64,000 bases of DNA from Acanthosepion lycidas. Taxonomy: Eukaryota; Mollusca; Cephalopoda; Sepiida; Sepiidae. The stretch lies in assembly GCA_963932145.1 (NCBI GenBank), contig OZ010573.1, positions 27,469,963 to 27,533,962 of the forward strand, read 5' to 3'. Positions within the stretch are counted from its first letter, which is position 1; the number at the start of each line of letters is the position of its first letter. The notes beneath the pieces are model-generated. The model searched no databases. It was not told where the DNA came from and saw only the letters and a program-made list of their open reading frames with translations. Position numbers and translations under genes: made by a program. Positions 31,499-43,305 of the stretch are shown here, one piece after another.

Positions 31499-31953
31499 TG
31501 TAGAGGACCGGGGATTTACGTGTTGTTAAATTAGGAACACGGTCATTTATTTCCTGCTAGAAGGTCCGACTACAAGAATATGGCGGACTCAAGTTGAGTC
31601 CAACCGAAGATGTAAAGAAAACAAACAAGACCGATGTATATATATAAACAAATATGTATTAAACAACAAATTTACAAGTGACAAAGACATCAACATTTGT
31701 GTTTGTGTGTGAACGTAAAGAGTTTGTATTTTGGTGAATGTTCGTACGTACGTGTATGTGTGTATAATGTTCACGGCGTCTCCCACAAATGGGAAGACGC
31801 TATCTTCTGCGAGAGCTTACATTGTAGATGTGGTGTTCGCTGAGATGAAGAAATGAAAAAGAGAACGCGACAAGAAGTCTTCCAGTATTTATAGTGTAGG
31901 GAGAGCGTCCCCTAGTGAACAATTAGGGAATTAAGGAGGAGTTAACTCCGACA
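31499..31953 (-). mobile_element. Solo LTR-like fossil, same family as 16856-19049
   Basis: Reverse complement of the LTR at 18586-19049: it begins tgtagagg, includes taaattaggaacacgg, ctcaagttgagtccaacc, a TATA-like block on the minus strand (ttatagtgtaggga) and ends ggagttaactccgaca. No convincing target duplication was found beside it. About 455 bp. It holds no gene. Confidence 0.8.
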
Positions 31954-32387
31954 AAATTTCTTTTCAGACATTTCACTGGGCAACAAAAAAAAGTTGTCTA
32001 TGTTTTAACAAATGATTTACAATAATTTTTCACCGCTGAATCCGAAAATAACACCTGTTTTTTCTCAATCAGGTCATGTTTTTGTGCTTACTTGAGTTTT
32101 TAAAAATCAGATCTTCTCACTAAATAGATTACACTTTTGTGACATTATCGATTGAATTTTATTAAAATTTCTCATACGAAATAAGTTTTTCTAACACAAT
32201 TTCTTAATTAAACGTTACAAACATCGATTACAATGAATTGAATAGTATACATTGATAAATGTAAGTACATGTAAATTCCATGTTATGTCATCGTTGTTCA
32301 AAATTCAGGGTTTGAAATTCCGTTTCTTCGAACACTTAGAATGATCATCAGCAGGAGTGTCTCTCTTCAAATTCTAGCAGTAACCAG

Positions 32388-32885
32388 TCATCTTGACTGT
32401 ATCCTGGCGCCACTGGTAGAATGTCTCCCCCTTTCATCGCTCATTGATCCTAGATTCTCAGGAAACCCATCTATATATGAGAATAAATGATGTATTTTGA
32501 TGCACATGTATCCGGGGTTTCTGAAAGCAGTCAGCATATTGATGACAAGTTCTGCGTGATTCCTGGACTTGCTGTTGCCAAAATAAAAAAACTTCTTTAC
32601 GACCAGAACAAAAGCTTTCCATGCTTCCACTTCGTACACTGAATTTTCAAACTCTGGATCTCTAATAAGCTGACGGATTTGAGGACCATCAAAGATGCCA
32701 GGCTTCAACTTCTTCATCGCCAATCCTGAAAAAGCTTGGCACAAGTGAGTGAAGCAGCCACCACCCTTGTCCAGAGCTTTGATGAAATGTTTGATCAAGC
32801 TGAGGTTGATGTGCATCTGTGGGAAAAGTATCCTGTCTCTGTCCACCAGAAGCTTATTGATGACGTTCGTTGCTCTGCAAGGCAT
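32388..32885 (-). pseudogene. C-terminal half of a multicopy invertebrate protein, broken
   Basis: An open frame of 165 codons reads VINKLLVDRDRILFPQMHIN, then LIKHFIKALDKGGGC, DGPQIRQLIRDPEFENSVY and FPENLGSMSDE. I recognise this as a widespread, uncharacterised, multicopy protein family of invertebrates (insects, cnidarians, molluscs) whose members share the FPPLHIKLGLMK and GPQIRxLxxD blocks; its biochemical role is unknown to me. The family's usual continuation GERFHQD is degraded here. The N-terminal part lies upstream on the same strand at 33258-33810, with the middle (about 32886-33257) decayed. The gene is inactive. Confidence 0.6.
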
Positions 32886-33257
32886 CAGTTCCTCCTAAAC
32901 AGGCCAGTGGTTTTTCGTGTAATTCTGAGCAGTGTTTCTAATATCGCACATGCACAGAAAGCATGGGTACTTGGTGAACCTGGACTGTTGTCCCTACAAA
33001 AAGTTCACCATCTTCAGATCAATGCAAATAAACCACTCATGCTGATCATAATGAATTTTCACCAGTACATACTTCACTGATTCATATTTTTCCTGAACAG
33101 TCTCCAATCTTTGGAGTCGTACTGTAGCACTTCAATTTTTACAGAGCTGCGCAATATCTGTACAGTACCCCAAGTGCTTCTCTTTAGAAAAAAAAACGGA
33201 GGTACTCTTGATGCCTTTTGCGGTAGAAGGTGATGCGAACACTGTCAGAGAAGTGTT

Positions 33258-33810
33258 TTATTTTTTCTTCAATCTGGATGAGAACAGTTCATCAGGAGCC
33301 TTTGACAAACTGAGATCACAAACTAGTTCATTTGGTTCCTTTTTGGAATAAGGATATGGAACATCGTCGTCAAAAACCAGTTCTTCTTCTTCCTCACTTA
33401 TTTCAGGAAGTTCTCCAAAGACAGGTATTGGAATTCCATCACAATGAGCTACAAGATGACGTGCTGATTGAAGATCAAGATTCTTGAGGCTGTCCCGATT
33501 CTTTCTATTGATCCCAGTCACATCAATAGCACAAAAGTAGCTGTGATGTTTTGGCTTCCTCCAAACCATGGGAATTCCAAACTCCAGACAACTCTTCTTG
33601 CCCTTGGTCCACCGACGCAGATACTCGAAACGTGTGTAGCACCCAATCTGTATCCTGCTCACCAAGTTTAATACCAAAATAAGGAAAGTAAGCACGTTGT
33701 TTGAAAATTGTCACTGGATTCCTGTTAGAAACAATGGTGCATTCGCTGAAGATGTAGCAGAATACGTCGGGCTTATTTTTACATCTTCTGGTCGAAGTCA
33801 TTTCATTCAC
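33258..33810 (-). pseudogene. N-terminal half of the same multicopy protein, broken
   Basis: Starts MNEMTSTRRCKNKPDVFCYI (33810 downward). The conserved pieces IFKQRAYFPYFGIKLGEQD, CLEFGIPMVWRKPKHHSYF and SARHLVAHCDGIPIPVFGEL follow, then an acidic run (EEEEELVFDDD) and ELVCDLSLSKAPDELFSSRL. Family members start with a cysteine-rich, ZAD-like segment CxxxxxFCYxCxE; several of its cysteines are missing here. Two overlapping frames carry the match, so the copy is broken. Together with 32388-32885 it covers most of a protein usually of about 400-500 residues. Confidence 0.6.
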
Positions 33811-33819
33811 CTGTAAAAT

Positions 33820-34790
33820 TTTGCAGGAATTTTTCTACATGTGTTTTAAACCTTAAAAAACGGAGTGTCGGGATTCGATACAATAATATAAAATGTTGCA
33901 GGATTGCTCATATTTTGACCTTTTAAAACAATCCCACGATATTCATTAAAAGAATAAAATCATGTGTAGAAACACAATATAATATTAAGAGATAACATTA
34001 ATTTTATATAAAAAGAATTCAAGGTGGACTATACAATTGGTTGAAATGTATTGAATGAGTAATGTCTTTTTTTTCTGGTTGTTAAAAGGGTTCTTTTGTA
34101 TAGTACAAACTGTGTTGCGTACGTATGTGAGAAAGGTGAAATGTCGTTACTAGTGTGTTTGGATGAGATAGTTTGTGTAGTAATGAATATAAAGGAGATA
34201 TATAGAATGAAGCTCTTTACCATAGACGACGGCGCCGATGTCTGTAGGCAGAGTCCCTTTGAGGTTTTGATCAGTGCTGCTGAGCCGTTTCTTGATAGTG
34301 TGTGTGGAAGCGAATGAAATCTTGAATATCAGCACTTAGAGTGACATGGCCTTTAGTGGAATCTGAAAAACTCTGTTGCTGAGATCAAACATCGTGATTT
34401 TTATACCGTTATTCCTGAGAAATTGGCTCCTGAATTACATAATTTTACTTATACCTAATTGGCCAGAAAAAGTCGCGTGGTATGCTTACTGCTACATCCC
34501 CGTGATATTTCGACGAAAATACCTAAATTATAATGACTAATAAAACAACCTTACTGATTTGTATTCTATGGTTTTGTATTGTATAGGTTAATTGGTGTGT
34601 TTTGAGATGTAAGCACGTGTTATTGGTTTATAAATATTTTGGAGTCGTGTTTTAATATTTATGTAGCATGTTTATGTATACATCTGATGGGTTAAAATTA
34701 ATAACTGCCATAATAATTAGTTTTATTGCATGAAATATATTGCATATTTAGATATTTAATGGACACGACAATGCAAACAAAAACATAAGA
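33820..34790. other. No second gene recognised inside the TIR interval
   Basis: Open frames at 34096-34317 (plus) and 34150-34335 (minus) overlap and match nothing I know. A TATA-like gttttgtattgtataggtt lies near 34570, but no gene follows. Confidence 0.4.
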
Positions 34791-34925
34791 AAAACAGCAT
34801 GCGGCCATAGCTCAAAAAAGTTAACCTGATTGAGCAAAACCAATGTGATTTTTGGATTCAGCACATCAAAATTGTCCATAACGAGCTAAAAAATATTAGA
34901 CAATAAAATTTCTGTTGACCAGTGA

Positions 34926-35869
34926 TTTATAGAAATGCCATCAAGCATTGTATATTATCTATATATTTATTTGTCATAATATTTGAGGTCAATACCATCT
35001 TAAATCGCAAAAGCAAACAATATATAATTCCAATAAAGGCATTGCATGTCCCTGAAGCTCATTTTACAGCCATAATGTGGTATCCACTTCTGCTATGACA
35101 GTTTCATCGTTTGACAGGAATCAAATCTACAGTCATCTTGTCATTAACTTGTTTTTCCCATCGTTTTTTTACAGACATGACAATTAAGTATTTCCGCCAT
35201 TAATTTTCGATTTGTTTGTTTTTTCAAATGCTTTAATTGCTTTTTATCATAAGTTTATTTGTTCTCTCTGATCTGCAGTCTCTGTTTTATTTCTTCTACT
35301 AAAACATCCGAAGCAATTTTGCTTTTCTTTTTTTTTCTTCTTCATGAACATCAGTTTAAAAAATTGGGTGTATATTAAGTCACTCCAAAATCATGCACAC
35401 TGTCGACACGTAAAATAAAACCCCGATACGCCCTATTTTAAAATTTTATCTAAAACCGGGAAATTATCGGATTTCATTGAAATTTTCAGCATTTATTCAT
35501 TCATGAATGATATTCATATTGAAATTTTAAAAAGAGTATTTTTTCCGGTCAGTAATAAACAAATCTAATTAATTCATGGTTAATTCCTACAAGTGAATTT
35601 TGGATGTTCCTAATTAGTACTTTTTTATAAAGTTAAATCTACGGAGGTGTTATGCCATTTAAAAAAATAATATCGACTTTGAGCACATAAAACATATGGC
35701 CCTAAATTCTAAGTAAAGAAGCATTTTGCTTTTATTTTTTCATGAACTAGGAAAAAGTCAAATATGTACCTGAAAACAGGTTATGTTATTTGTAATAAAT
35801 GATAAAAAAGACAAATTAAAAACACAATCATAGTAAATTTTTTCCATGCTTGAATGGTTGGAAGTGTAC
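34926..35869. other. No gene recognised
   Basis: AT-rich. It might include untranslated sequence of the Tigger remnant that follows, but no terminal repeat was found. Confidence 0.4.
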
Positions 35870-36400
35870 CATCTTTTTCTAGTTCACCTATGTTCGCTGG
35901 ATATAATATGATTTGAATGTTGAAATTATACCCTTATCAAGTCAAGCGGTTGAATCAGCAATGTTATATCAAGTGGCAAGAATACGGCCTTTACATTCGA
36001 TTGTTTCCAAACTTGGATGACCAGGTGCATTGTCTATATATAAAAGGACTTTAAACTTTAAACCTTTATCTTTCATATATCTTCGTACTTCAGGAATGAA
36101 GCAGTTATTAAACCATTCAGTAATTTATTTCTGCTCTCATCCATGATATGTTATTGGCTCCCCAATGAACTGGTAATTTACTTAAGTCTACGCCTTTCAT
36201 TGCACGCGTGCGAACTGATAGGTTAATTAATAACGGTTTTAACAAACTATCTCCTGAAGCGTTGCTACATAACAAGAAAGTTACATGGTCTTTAGCTGCC
36301 TTAAAACCACTGGAACTTTTCTCTGCCACCTGCGATATTCATTTCAGTGGTAAGGCGTACAGTTATAACACATGTTATTCGGATACAGAATAAAGAATAA
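35870..36400 (-). mobile_element. Tigger/pogo-type DDE transposase remnant
   Basis: Minus strand: EKSSSGFKAAKDHVTFLLC and NASGDSLLKPLLIN, then KLPVHWGANNISWM (36320-36130), followed by WFNNCFIPEVRRYMKDKGL and FKVLLYIDNAPGHPS (36118-35995), then a decayed IQPLDQGVISTFKxYY block (35960-35905). These are the DDE_1 core landmarks of pogo/Tigger transposases: the D of IDNAPGH is the second catalytic acid, and the final D in the LDQG-type block has been preserved only in altered form. Stops interrupt it, and the N-terminal DNA-binding part is absent. Confidence 0.75.
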
Positions 36401-37220
36401 AAAGTTGAATAAGGAATGAACCTTTTTCTTAGATTAAACGAGGATCACATTAGATCTGACTACACTCTTTCTCTCTTTTCCTTTCTCTCTCTATCTCTAT
36501 CTCTCTCTCTTTCGCACACACACACACACTGCTTTATTTCTGTCTTTTGTGGATAGCTATAGGCTTTTTACACTTTTCCATGTTCGAAATCATATAAACC
36601 AAATTTGTATTTGAGTCTCATGACAAAATGACGTGCTTTTCCCTCATTCGATCACGTATAACATTGATCTGATTGGTTGCCAAATTGGGATACTTTTGAA
36701 TATCTAGTACTACTATACTTTGAATTGATCTTTCGCTCATGAGAAACCAAAGTTATCTCAGCTTATATCAAAAGTATTCTATGTAGCTAAATTCAGAATT
36801 TAATAGCGGTTTTTAAAGGTAGTTCCATCTGTTAACGTGTTCCTTTAAACACACCTGTATGACCTCTCGTGATGAATTTATGTTACGGAATAAATTACAA
36901 TATACCTACAGTAGTAACGAATTGTATCAACATGGCGGCCTAAAAGTTGACACTAATCTATTAAAGTAACAGTCATGGAATGATTTAATACGGCATCGTG
37001 AAGCCCTTTTCTGAATAGCATCCCACCCAATCGCATTTCAAACAAAGGCTCCGAGAATTTCTAGAGTTTAATATGATGCTATCTTTTTCAATTATCCAAA
37101 TTAAAAACATGATGTGTTCCCTTTCTTATGAACGACGGATATCGATAAATATTAACGATCAATTAGTGCAAAACTCATTAGCGTATTTAATGGCATATAT
37201 GGCATTCCTATGTTTACATT
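36401..37220. other. No gene recognised; (CT)n and (CA)n
   Basis: A (CT)n/(CA)n run at 36466-36528. Nothing else identified. Confidence 0.5.
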
Positions 37221-37224
37221 TAAT

Positions 37225-37590
37225 ATAACAGTATTATAGAATGGGTGGATAGTGTAAATGTCATCGGCCCCGAAAGTGGAATCGACGAGCCGAGTTCTAA
37301 TTTCGGGCAAGTGAGTTGTGGTTATTTTCGTACAAAAGGCATGGATCTGTCTCTTCCTGCCTCCAACTAAGAGTTAAATAGCAAAGTAGACTGGTCACTC
37401 AAGCCTCGGGTGGCAAACCAGTCTGAGAAAAGGAATTATTGAGTTCCAAATTACGAAGAATGCAACGGGGAAACCACTTCCATACTTTCCCCAAGAATGC
37501 ATAGTAATCGACAAAAAAAAAAAAAAAGAAACCAGTGGATAATCATGATCGCCTACATCCTGAAGGGACAGGGCGTTAAAAAATTAAAAG
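37225..37590 (+). mobile_element. tRNA-derived SINE with RTE-like tail
   Basis: The head gggtggatagtgtaaatgtc with gacgagccgagttctaattt corresponds to the heads at 62692 and 55740. The body includes gaaaccacttccatac, ctttccccaagaatgcatag and ends at ggataatcatgatcgcctac, the sequence shared with RTE 3' ends and with 10090-10215. A SINE that borrows the RTE 3' end for mobilisation is the inference. Confidence 0.6.
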
Positions 37591-38129
37591 TATTATGGTA
37601 TGAGGCTGATAGTATATGATGTATGGGTAAACATTAACCTATTAGATACCTCAACTTCAAATATAAAAGATATTTTTAGTTATTTTATTTATTTATTTTT
37701 TTTTTGTTAATTTATGATATAAACACGTTGCAGAAAACACTCACGAACAAAACCCCAAAGAAGGGCCTATGAGATCTGTGTGCAAGAAATAAATTATAGC
37801 CAGAAACGAGGGTTCAAAATAGCCTGAGAATTTTCTGTAATCTCACAAATATTTGTATATCTTTAAAGCTAAAAATTCGCATTTTATGTGACCTTTACAG
37901 CTCATGGCATAAAAACGTAGCGCACTATGGAGAGAAGGCGACTGACCGAAAGAGATCTTGTAGCCACCACCTTTCAAAGGTTCTGCTTCTGTGTTTCATA
38001 ATCTAATGGTCGGTGGGCCTAAAACATCTCCTGTCAAAAGCATTTATCTCAATTATTACTGCAGAAGTAAAACCCAGAATGTTTTAGCAAAGCCCAGAAT
38101 ATTGTCTGGTTCTATGCTAGTATTTATTA
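37591..38129. other. No gene recognised
   Basis: AT-rich spacer with a poly-T stretch near 37690-37705. Confidence 0.4.
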
Positions 38130-38624
38130 TATTTATATAAAGTTATATGGCAGATACTATCTTACTGGTAGACTTAAAAAGACTGGAGCTACATAGTTTT
38201 CACTTTCCAAGCTTGATACAGTTCAAAAGGGTCTACGCGGCCTTGTAGGCGATGAATTATTTTCCACCTTACAACCCCTTTCCCACATACGAAATGTTAC
38301 AAGCCTCTCGCAACTTTATCGCTATTTCCATAGAAAACGTTCGGACGAGCTACATTCCTTAGTTCCACCAGTTCAGACCTTTACTACAGCCAAGACTCGA
38401 GCAGCAGCTTCTCACGTATCACTATTTTGTGGAACCGACTCCCAAGAGGATGCTTTCACGATCACTAGAATCTTAACCCGTTCAGGCTTAGGGTTAACCG
38501 TTATCTTTCCCACATATTCTCATAAAACTGCGCCACATACCTTTTACTCTTACTGCTCATACAATAACCCTCCAGTAACCCTCAATTTCGAGTGGCTCTT
38601 GAGCCCTGTATAGGGAGAATATTA
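38130..38624 (+). mobile_element. Jockey/CR1-type LINE C-terminal remnant and 3' end
   Basis: Frames on the plus strand give QFKRVYAAL then VGDELFSTLQPLSHIRNVTS (38240-38300), FHRKRSDELHSLVPPVQT (38325-38380) and a LWNRLPRGCFHDH block (38430-38465), then the tail ccctcaatttcgagtggctc and gagccctgtatagggagaa. This is the best preserved copy of the domain here, though one frame change and a short internal loss remain. Confidence 0.8.
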
Positions 38625-38838
38625 GTACAAAACTTCCTAGAAAAGCTAGTAATGAAAAGCAAAAAGAAGAGAGTATGTATTAAAGATAAGAAGGCCGAAT
38701 ACAAGGTTGTCAGGAAAAGAAACATCCCAAGGTGGAAGCTACGCACTGGAGACATCAAAATGAAACAGTTACAAAATTTTAAGTATCCATGGTAACAGCC
38801 ATCGGAAAATGTGGCACCGAAATCCGAAGGCGCATCGG
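38610..38838 (+). mobile_element. RTE-clade LINE fragment
   Basis: An open frame includes LEKLVMKSKKKRVCIKDKKA and RWKLRTGDIKMKQLQNFKYP, the region just after the ADD active site in RTE. The next codons (EIRRRIGISK-like) are cut off by a family B element. An RTE tail reappears at 40795 on its other side. Confidence 0.7.
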
Positions 38839-38839
38839 A

Positions 38840-40784
38840 ATATCAAAATATTCTTCTAGGGGTATTTGGGGTATTTTTTTTACATTTTTTAATCGTTCCT
38901 AGCACGTCCAAAGTTTTCGTTAAAAATCTTGTTTTTTTTAGTCAGAAAAATTGACAGATAATAAGTCATGTCAACCATTTTTTTCCATTTTATAAAAAAA
39001 AATTAAAATCTCAGTTTCAAATTCTTTCTTTCTTAAAATAAGTTTTAAAAAAACTTTCTTTCTTAAAATAAGTTTTGAAAAAATTATAATTGATTTTTAA
39101 GTCAATTATAATTTTTTCAAAACTTATTTTAAGAAAATCAGAAATTATAATGTTTATTTAAAATATTTTGAAACAAGCTTAACTTTTCTGCGCTGAAAAG
39201 ATGTAGTTTGAAAATAAAACAAAGCAGGTCATAAAATTTCACGTGACTTGACAGGTGACGAAAGACATTTTCATGACGTATTGATAGCTTTAGTGAGGAT
39301 AATTTATTCTACGGAACGAGAGAAGTGAAATTATTTAGATTTAAGTGAACAAATTATTTACCTCGTTATTTTTAAGGAAAACTTTCAGCGATCTATTATT
39401 ATTATTATTATTATTTTGGTACTTCGCTTTCACCTTTACGTTTACGATGCTTTATGGAAAATATATTATAGAGAAATTAAAATAAGATTATTGAAAGTGA
39501 GATTACATTTAAAAAATTGAAATAAGACAACTTACTGAAAACTGTAAAACAACTTCACAAAATTGAAATTGCAATGAAATATGTAAATGAAATAAATGGT
39601 GCATTTAAAAATGTAGTAATGTTGCTGCTGAAAATGGCTTAGGATGGTGTTCAATTTTTTGAATTAGTAAAAAAAGGCTAATTCAAAATGCTCAACACGT
39701 GTTTCGCACGAAGAATTTGCAATAATGAGATGGACGTTCAAGAACGCTTACACTCAAGCCACGTGACGTTTTATTGCTTGTGACCTTCTGTACTTTTTAA
39801 TTACAGCCATTTTAACGATTTTTTATGAACACAAAATTACATTTCTTAATTACTGCGGATCTTCTAATTGGACGAAGCGATACAATTTACAAAGCGCTAA
39901 AAAATGATCTATTTCATAATGACATTTACGAAAGTGAATGCGGCTTTCAACTAATTTTATAATATTTTAACAACTCAAATGTAAAATTCTAAAATAATTA
40001 AAGAAATAACAAATAATTGTATTAAAAATTCAATTTTCATCGAAAAATTGTTTTGCTTTCAGAAAATATTGAAATATTCATAAAAACAACTAAAAGCAGA
40101 TAAAAGCATTTGAAATTAAATAATATTTTTTATTTATTGAGTTTTGTATGATACAATTCAGGACTGATTCTCAGGTAGGGGGGTCCAATTAAAAAAAAAC
40201 AAAAACAAACATAATTTGCTTTCCTCAAAGCCTTGTGCTTTTAACTAATATAATCACTAAACTGTATTCTCTCGAATTTCTAGAGTTTTCATAAAATTAG
40301 TTATGGGGGGAGTAATAAATATATAAAAAAAATATTCCTACCATGACTTTAATACAAAAAAAAAAACAACATATTTATAATAATTTCGATCATCTGCGAA
40401 TAGTTTCTGAAAGTTTCATTAACATCCGACAATTATTTTTCTTTTTTCAAAGTTTTTCCAAATTAATGTGTCATACAAAAAAAAAAAAAAATAAAAAAAT
40501 AAAAGGTGCTAAAAAATTGTATATGTTATTTTACTAGTTCTGGTGATACAAATAGAAACAAGGGATTTTTTTTTAATCAAAATTTAGAATGTTCTAAAAA
40601 GAAGGAAATTTTTTTTTAAATATTAAAAAAAAACTTTGGTCCCCAAAATACCCCCAAAATACTTTGATCTTTCCTCTTAATAATAACAAACATTTAGACG
40701 ATAAAATTTTGTTTTCCTTAAGTTTGGCGTCTTTTTCATTATGTTATGCTCTTTTTTTTAGCAATCTCATGAAGGTACCTACTT
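38840..40784. mobile_element. AT-rich TIR element family B
   Basis: The left part starts with ttctaggggtatttgggg and acattttttaatcgttccta, the inner portion of the family end; the outer 100 bp are missing. The right end is complete: ctttcctcttaataataac, gacgataaaattttgtttt, aagtttggcgtctttttca and tgaaggtacct. It contains a 32-bp inverted repeat (39062-39093 / 39102-39133). No ORF. It sits between two pieces of an RTE LINE and probably inserted there. Confidence 0.7.
39062..39133. repeat. Inverted repeat within family B
   Basis: cttaaaataagttttgaa with its complement ttcaaaacttattttaag; stem about 32 bp, loop 8 bp. It is preceded by a direct partial copy (39035-39060). Confidence 0.9.
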
Positions 40785-40794
40785 AAAGAAAATG

Positions 40795-40865
40795 ACTACT
40801 AAAGGGAAGCTGTGGAGAGTCATGATCGCCAATATTCTGAATAGAAATGGCACAAAAAAGCATAC
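40795..40865 (+). mobile_element. RTE LINE 3'-terminal fragment
   Basis: ggaagctgtggagagtcatg and atcgccaatattctgaatag match the last codons of RTE ORF2 (KLWRVMIANILNRNGT). Confidence 0.65.
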
Positions 40866-40869
40866 TGAG

Positions 40870-41634
40870 ATTTCAATTTTATGAAATTTTTCCTTGAAAT
40901 TTTTTTTCAAAGACGTCATTTCTTTTTTCTTAAAAAACATGTCGACTTATACTTGAGTAAAACCGACACTAATGCTTATTGTCATAAAAGTCAACGTCAT
41001 CATCATCATCATCATCATTGCACATTTGTTCTTGTTTACGTAAAATAGTTAGAGAGTTTTAAAAGGGCGGGAACATTATTGTTTACAATCATTAGTAGTA
41101 ATCGACACATACGCACACATGGAAAGCCAAATGACCTAAAATTTCAAGGCAACACCGATAACTTTATCTTTTTTCCTCGTTCTAATATTTCATGTTTACC
41201 CGTTAGAGGGAAAGGTTTCTATTTGTTTCCAGGTTTGTTGTTGACTTGTCAAAACGCTCTCGTTACATAATATGCCTTAGCAGGCAGGATGTTCTGTTTC
41301 CTACCCGTAACCTTTGAGGCATTACATAAGAAGATACTGTTTTGTTTTTTAAGTGATTCGGGTTTACTATAAAAAACAACAGTATGAAAGTATATAAACG
41401 CGAGTGTAACAAAGCGTGAATTTTACCCACTCAGGTAATGACGTCAATAAACTTGAGTGAGAATGGGTGGGCTTTGACTTTGAAACTTTTGTGGGAATTG
41501 AAAGAATGGCTTAAGTTGTTGATGAATATCTTGTCTTGTAATAAAATAAGTTGGTAGCGAACACGCTGGTGTTTCCTCAAACACGATATTAAGATTATAT
41601 ACAAACAACTCTTCTTCTTCTTCTACTACTATGT
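40870..41634. other. No gene recognised; (CAT)n
   Basis: A (CAT)n run at about 40998-41020. ORF-like stretches match nothing known. Confidence 0.45.
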
Positions 41635-43150
41635 CCATTCAGGACATGGGCAATCATGTCTCTCCACAACTTCCTATCATTTGTAGCACATTGTAGGGTT
41701 TGTCATTTTGCTATCTCTCCTAATCCCTGTTTTTACACAAGCTCTTTAGGTAGGTTATTCGTTGCTTTACCGTCAGTGTCAAAATCTCCAAGACCTCTTT
41801 CTTCATTATGTTTCCTAGAGATTTCAACTGTCTCTTTATGATTCTGATTAAATATAAGTGTCTATTTGCTACTATTTTCCTTAAAACTTCCCCGTTACTC
41901 ACATGTTCGGTTAATGATATTCTCAGTATCTATCTATAGAACCACATTTCTGTTGCTTCAAGTCTATTCTTTATCTGTGAAGAAATTGTTCAACATGCAC
42001 TGCCATATAGGAGGACTGATGTTACATAATAATTCAGTACTCTTTTCTTTGTTTCTAACGAAAGCTCTTTGTTTCTTATTACTTTGCTTAGCTTTTGGAA
42101 AGCATCTTCCCTATCCCAATGCACTTTCGGAATTCGATGTAATATTTTCGATCCTCTGTTAAAATACTTTCCTGATATATAAATGTTCGTACTTCCTTAA
42201 TTTTGGTTTGGTTTGTTTTATTTTTCGGCATATCAACCTCAATGGGTTATTTAATGCCGACAAAATTTTTATTGCTGGTAATATTTTTTTCCCCAAAATC
42301 TATTTCTGGTAATATTTTTGTTCAAAAATGTATCGCTGGTAATATTTTTTTTATTTTCAAGAATGCATAACTGGTAATATTTTTTCCAAAAATGTATTGT
42401 TAGTAATAATGTATTGTTGGTAATAATTTTTTGCGAAGTCTTTCTGGTATTAAAACCTAATTATACACTTTCTTAGTGTTTTGACCACAGTTTGGGGGTT
42501 AACTATTTGCCCATAGCTGGGACCCTAACAGGTGCTACCACCCGGGATCAGGGTGGATCTGGGAACACCAATAATTAAGAGGTGGTACCATGCTCCTCAA
42601 AACCTCCTGGGCTTGCTGTCGGACGTAGTTTATCGTCTTACCCAGGACGCAGATGTAGTTTATCGTAATACCCAAGACGGCTTAATTTTGGTCTCTTCAA
42701 TTTGTAGTTAGCATTTTGGGCTGTTCCACCTGCTGACAACCATACTTTCTGTTTTCTTACAATTGATGTTTAGTCCTTTCTTCACGCTTTCCTTTACTAC
42801 ATTCTGTAGGAGTTCTTGTAGTTTCCTTTCTGTGTCTGCTATCAACACTGTGTCATCTGCCTATCTTATGTTATTAAGCAAATAATTCCTCCGCAAAATT
42901 TCAGTTCGCCAATAAATCCTCGCAAAATTTCTAGTTCTGTCAGGGTCACCTCACTATAAAGGTTGAATAAGTCCGGCAAGAAGACATATCCTTGTCTTAT
43001 GCCCCTTTCTATTATTGCGTATTTACTGAATTCATTTTCTATCCGTATTTAATCGGTTTGTGGTTCTAATCTATTTCCTAAATAAATCAAGCTTACCTAG
43101 CATTTCAAGTAGTTCTTTGTGTCGTACCTTAAATTCTTCTGACGCACATT
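41635..43150 (-). mobile_element. RTE-clade LINE, 3' half of ORF2, interrupted
   Basis: From the 3' end: ggcaatcatgtctctccaca (41649), IIKRQLKSLGNIMKKEVLE (about 41842-41786) and the TEMWFYR region near 41945. After a family A retroposon (42208-42680) come the palm remnants: a KESVKKGLNIN-like block (42770), ADDTVLIADTE-like (42850) and GFIGELKF with the upstream IRQGY block (42990). Order and strand are consistent with one copy. It contains many stops. Confidence 0.8.
42208..42680 (-). mobile_element. Retroposon family A copy (473 bp) with 12-bp duplication
   Basis: Flanked by cttaattttggt on both sides (42196-42207 and 42681-42692), inside an RTE LINE. Parts on this strand: A-rich end complement, ggcatatcaacctcaatggg, four to five degenerate units of aaaatgtattgctggtaat, acactttcttagtgttttga, a gggtggatctggg block, ctcctcaaaacctcctgg and a duplicated gtagtttatcgtnttaccca block. 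It is non-coding. Confidence 0.85.
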
Positions 43151-43305
43151 TAACAACTAAAGACTAAATAGAAAGTATAAAAGAAGGGGTGAATGAAAGT
43201 GCATATGTAGAGATGTCTTTTTTCGTCCGTACGTGTGGGCCAAAATTCCGAAGAAATATTGCGAGAGACTTACATTTGAGAAGAGTTCGTTATCTGTTAG
43301 TTTGG

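Larger units (their letters stand above)
31970..34925. mobile_element. Putative TIR element enclosing a broken multicopy gene
   Basis: Sequence at 31975-32090 (tcactgggcaacaaaa, cgctgaatccgaaaata, ctcaatcaggtcatg) recurs inverted at 34800-34925 (cctgattgagcaaaac, ttggattcagcacatc, ctgttgaccagtga). Between them lie two minus-strand coding remnants of one protein family (32388-32885 and 33258-33810). The inverted edges of more than 110 bp suggest that this gene family is carried by a DNA transposon. An alternative is chance nesting of a gene copy between two separate repeats. Confidence 0.5.

Noticed and set aside
32736-33080. 114-codon plus-strand frame
   Set aside because: It is antisense to the multicopy pseudogene, whose family match is on the minus strand.
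33468-33671. Plus-strand frame opposite the pseudogene
   Set aside because: Antisense shadow of the recognised minus-strand coding remnant.
34096-34335. Overlapping open frames on both strands
   Set aside because: Short, mutually overlapping, no recognised motif; expected by chance.
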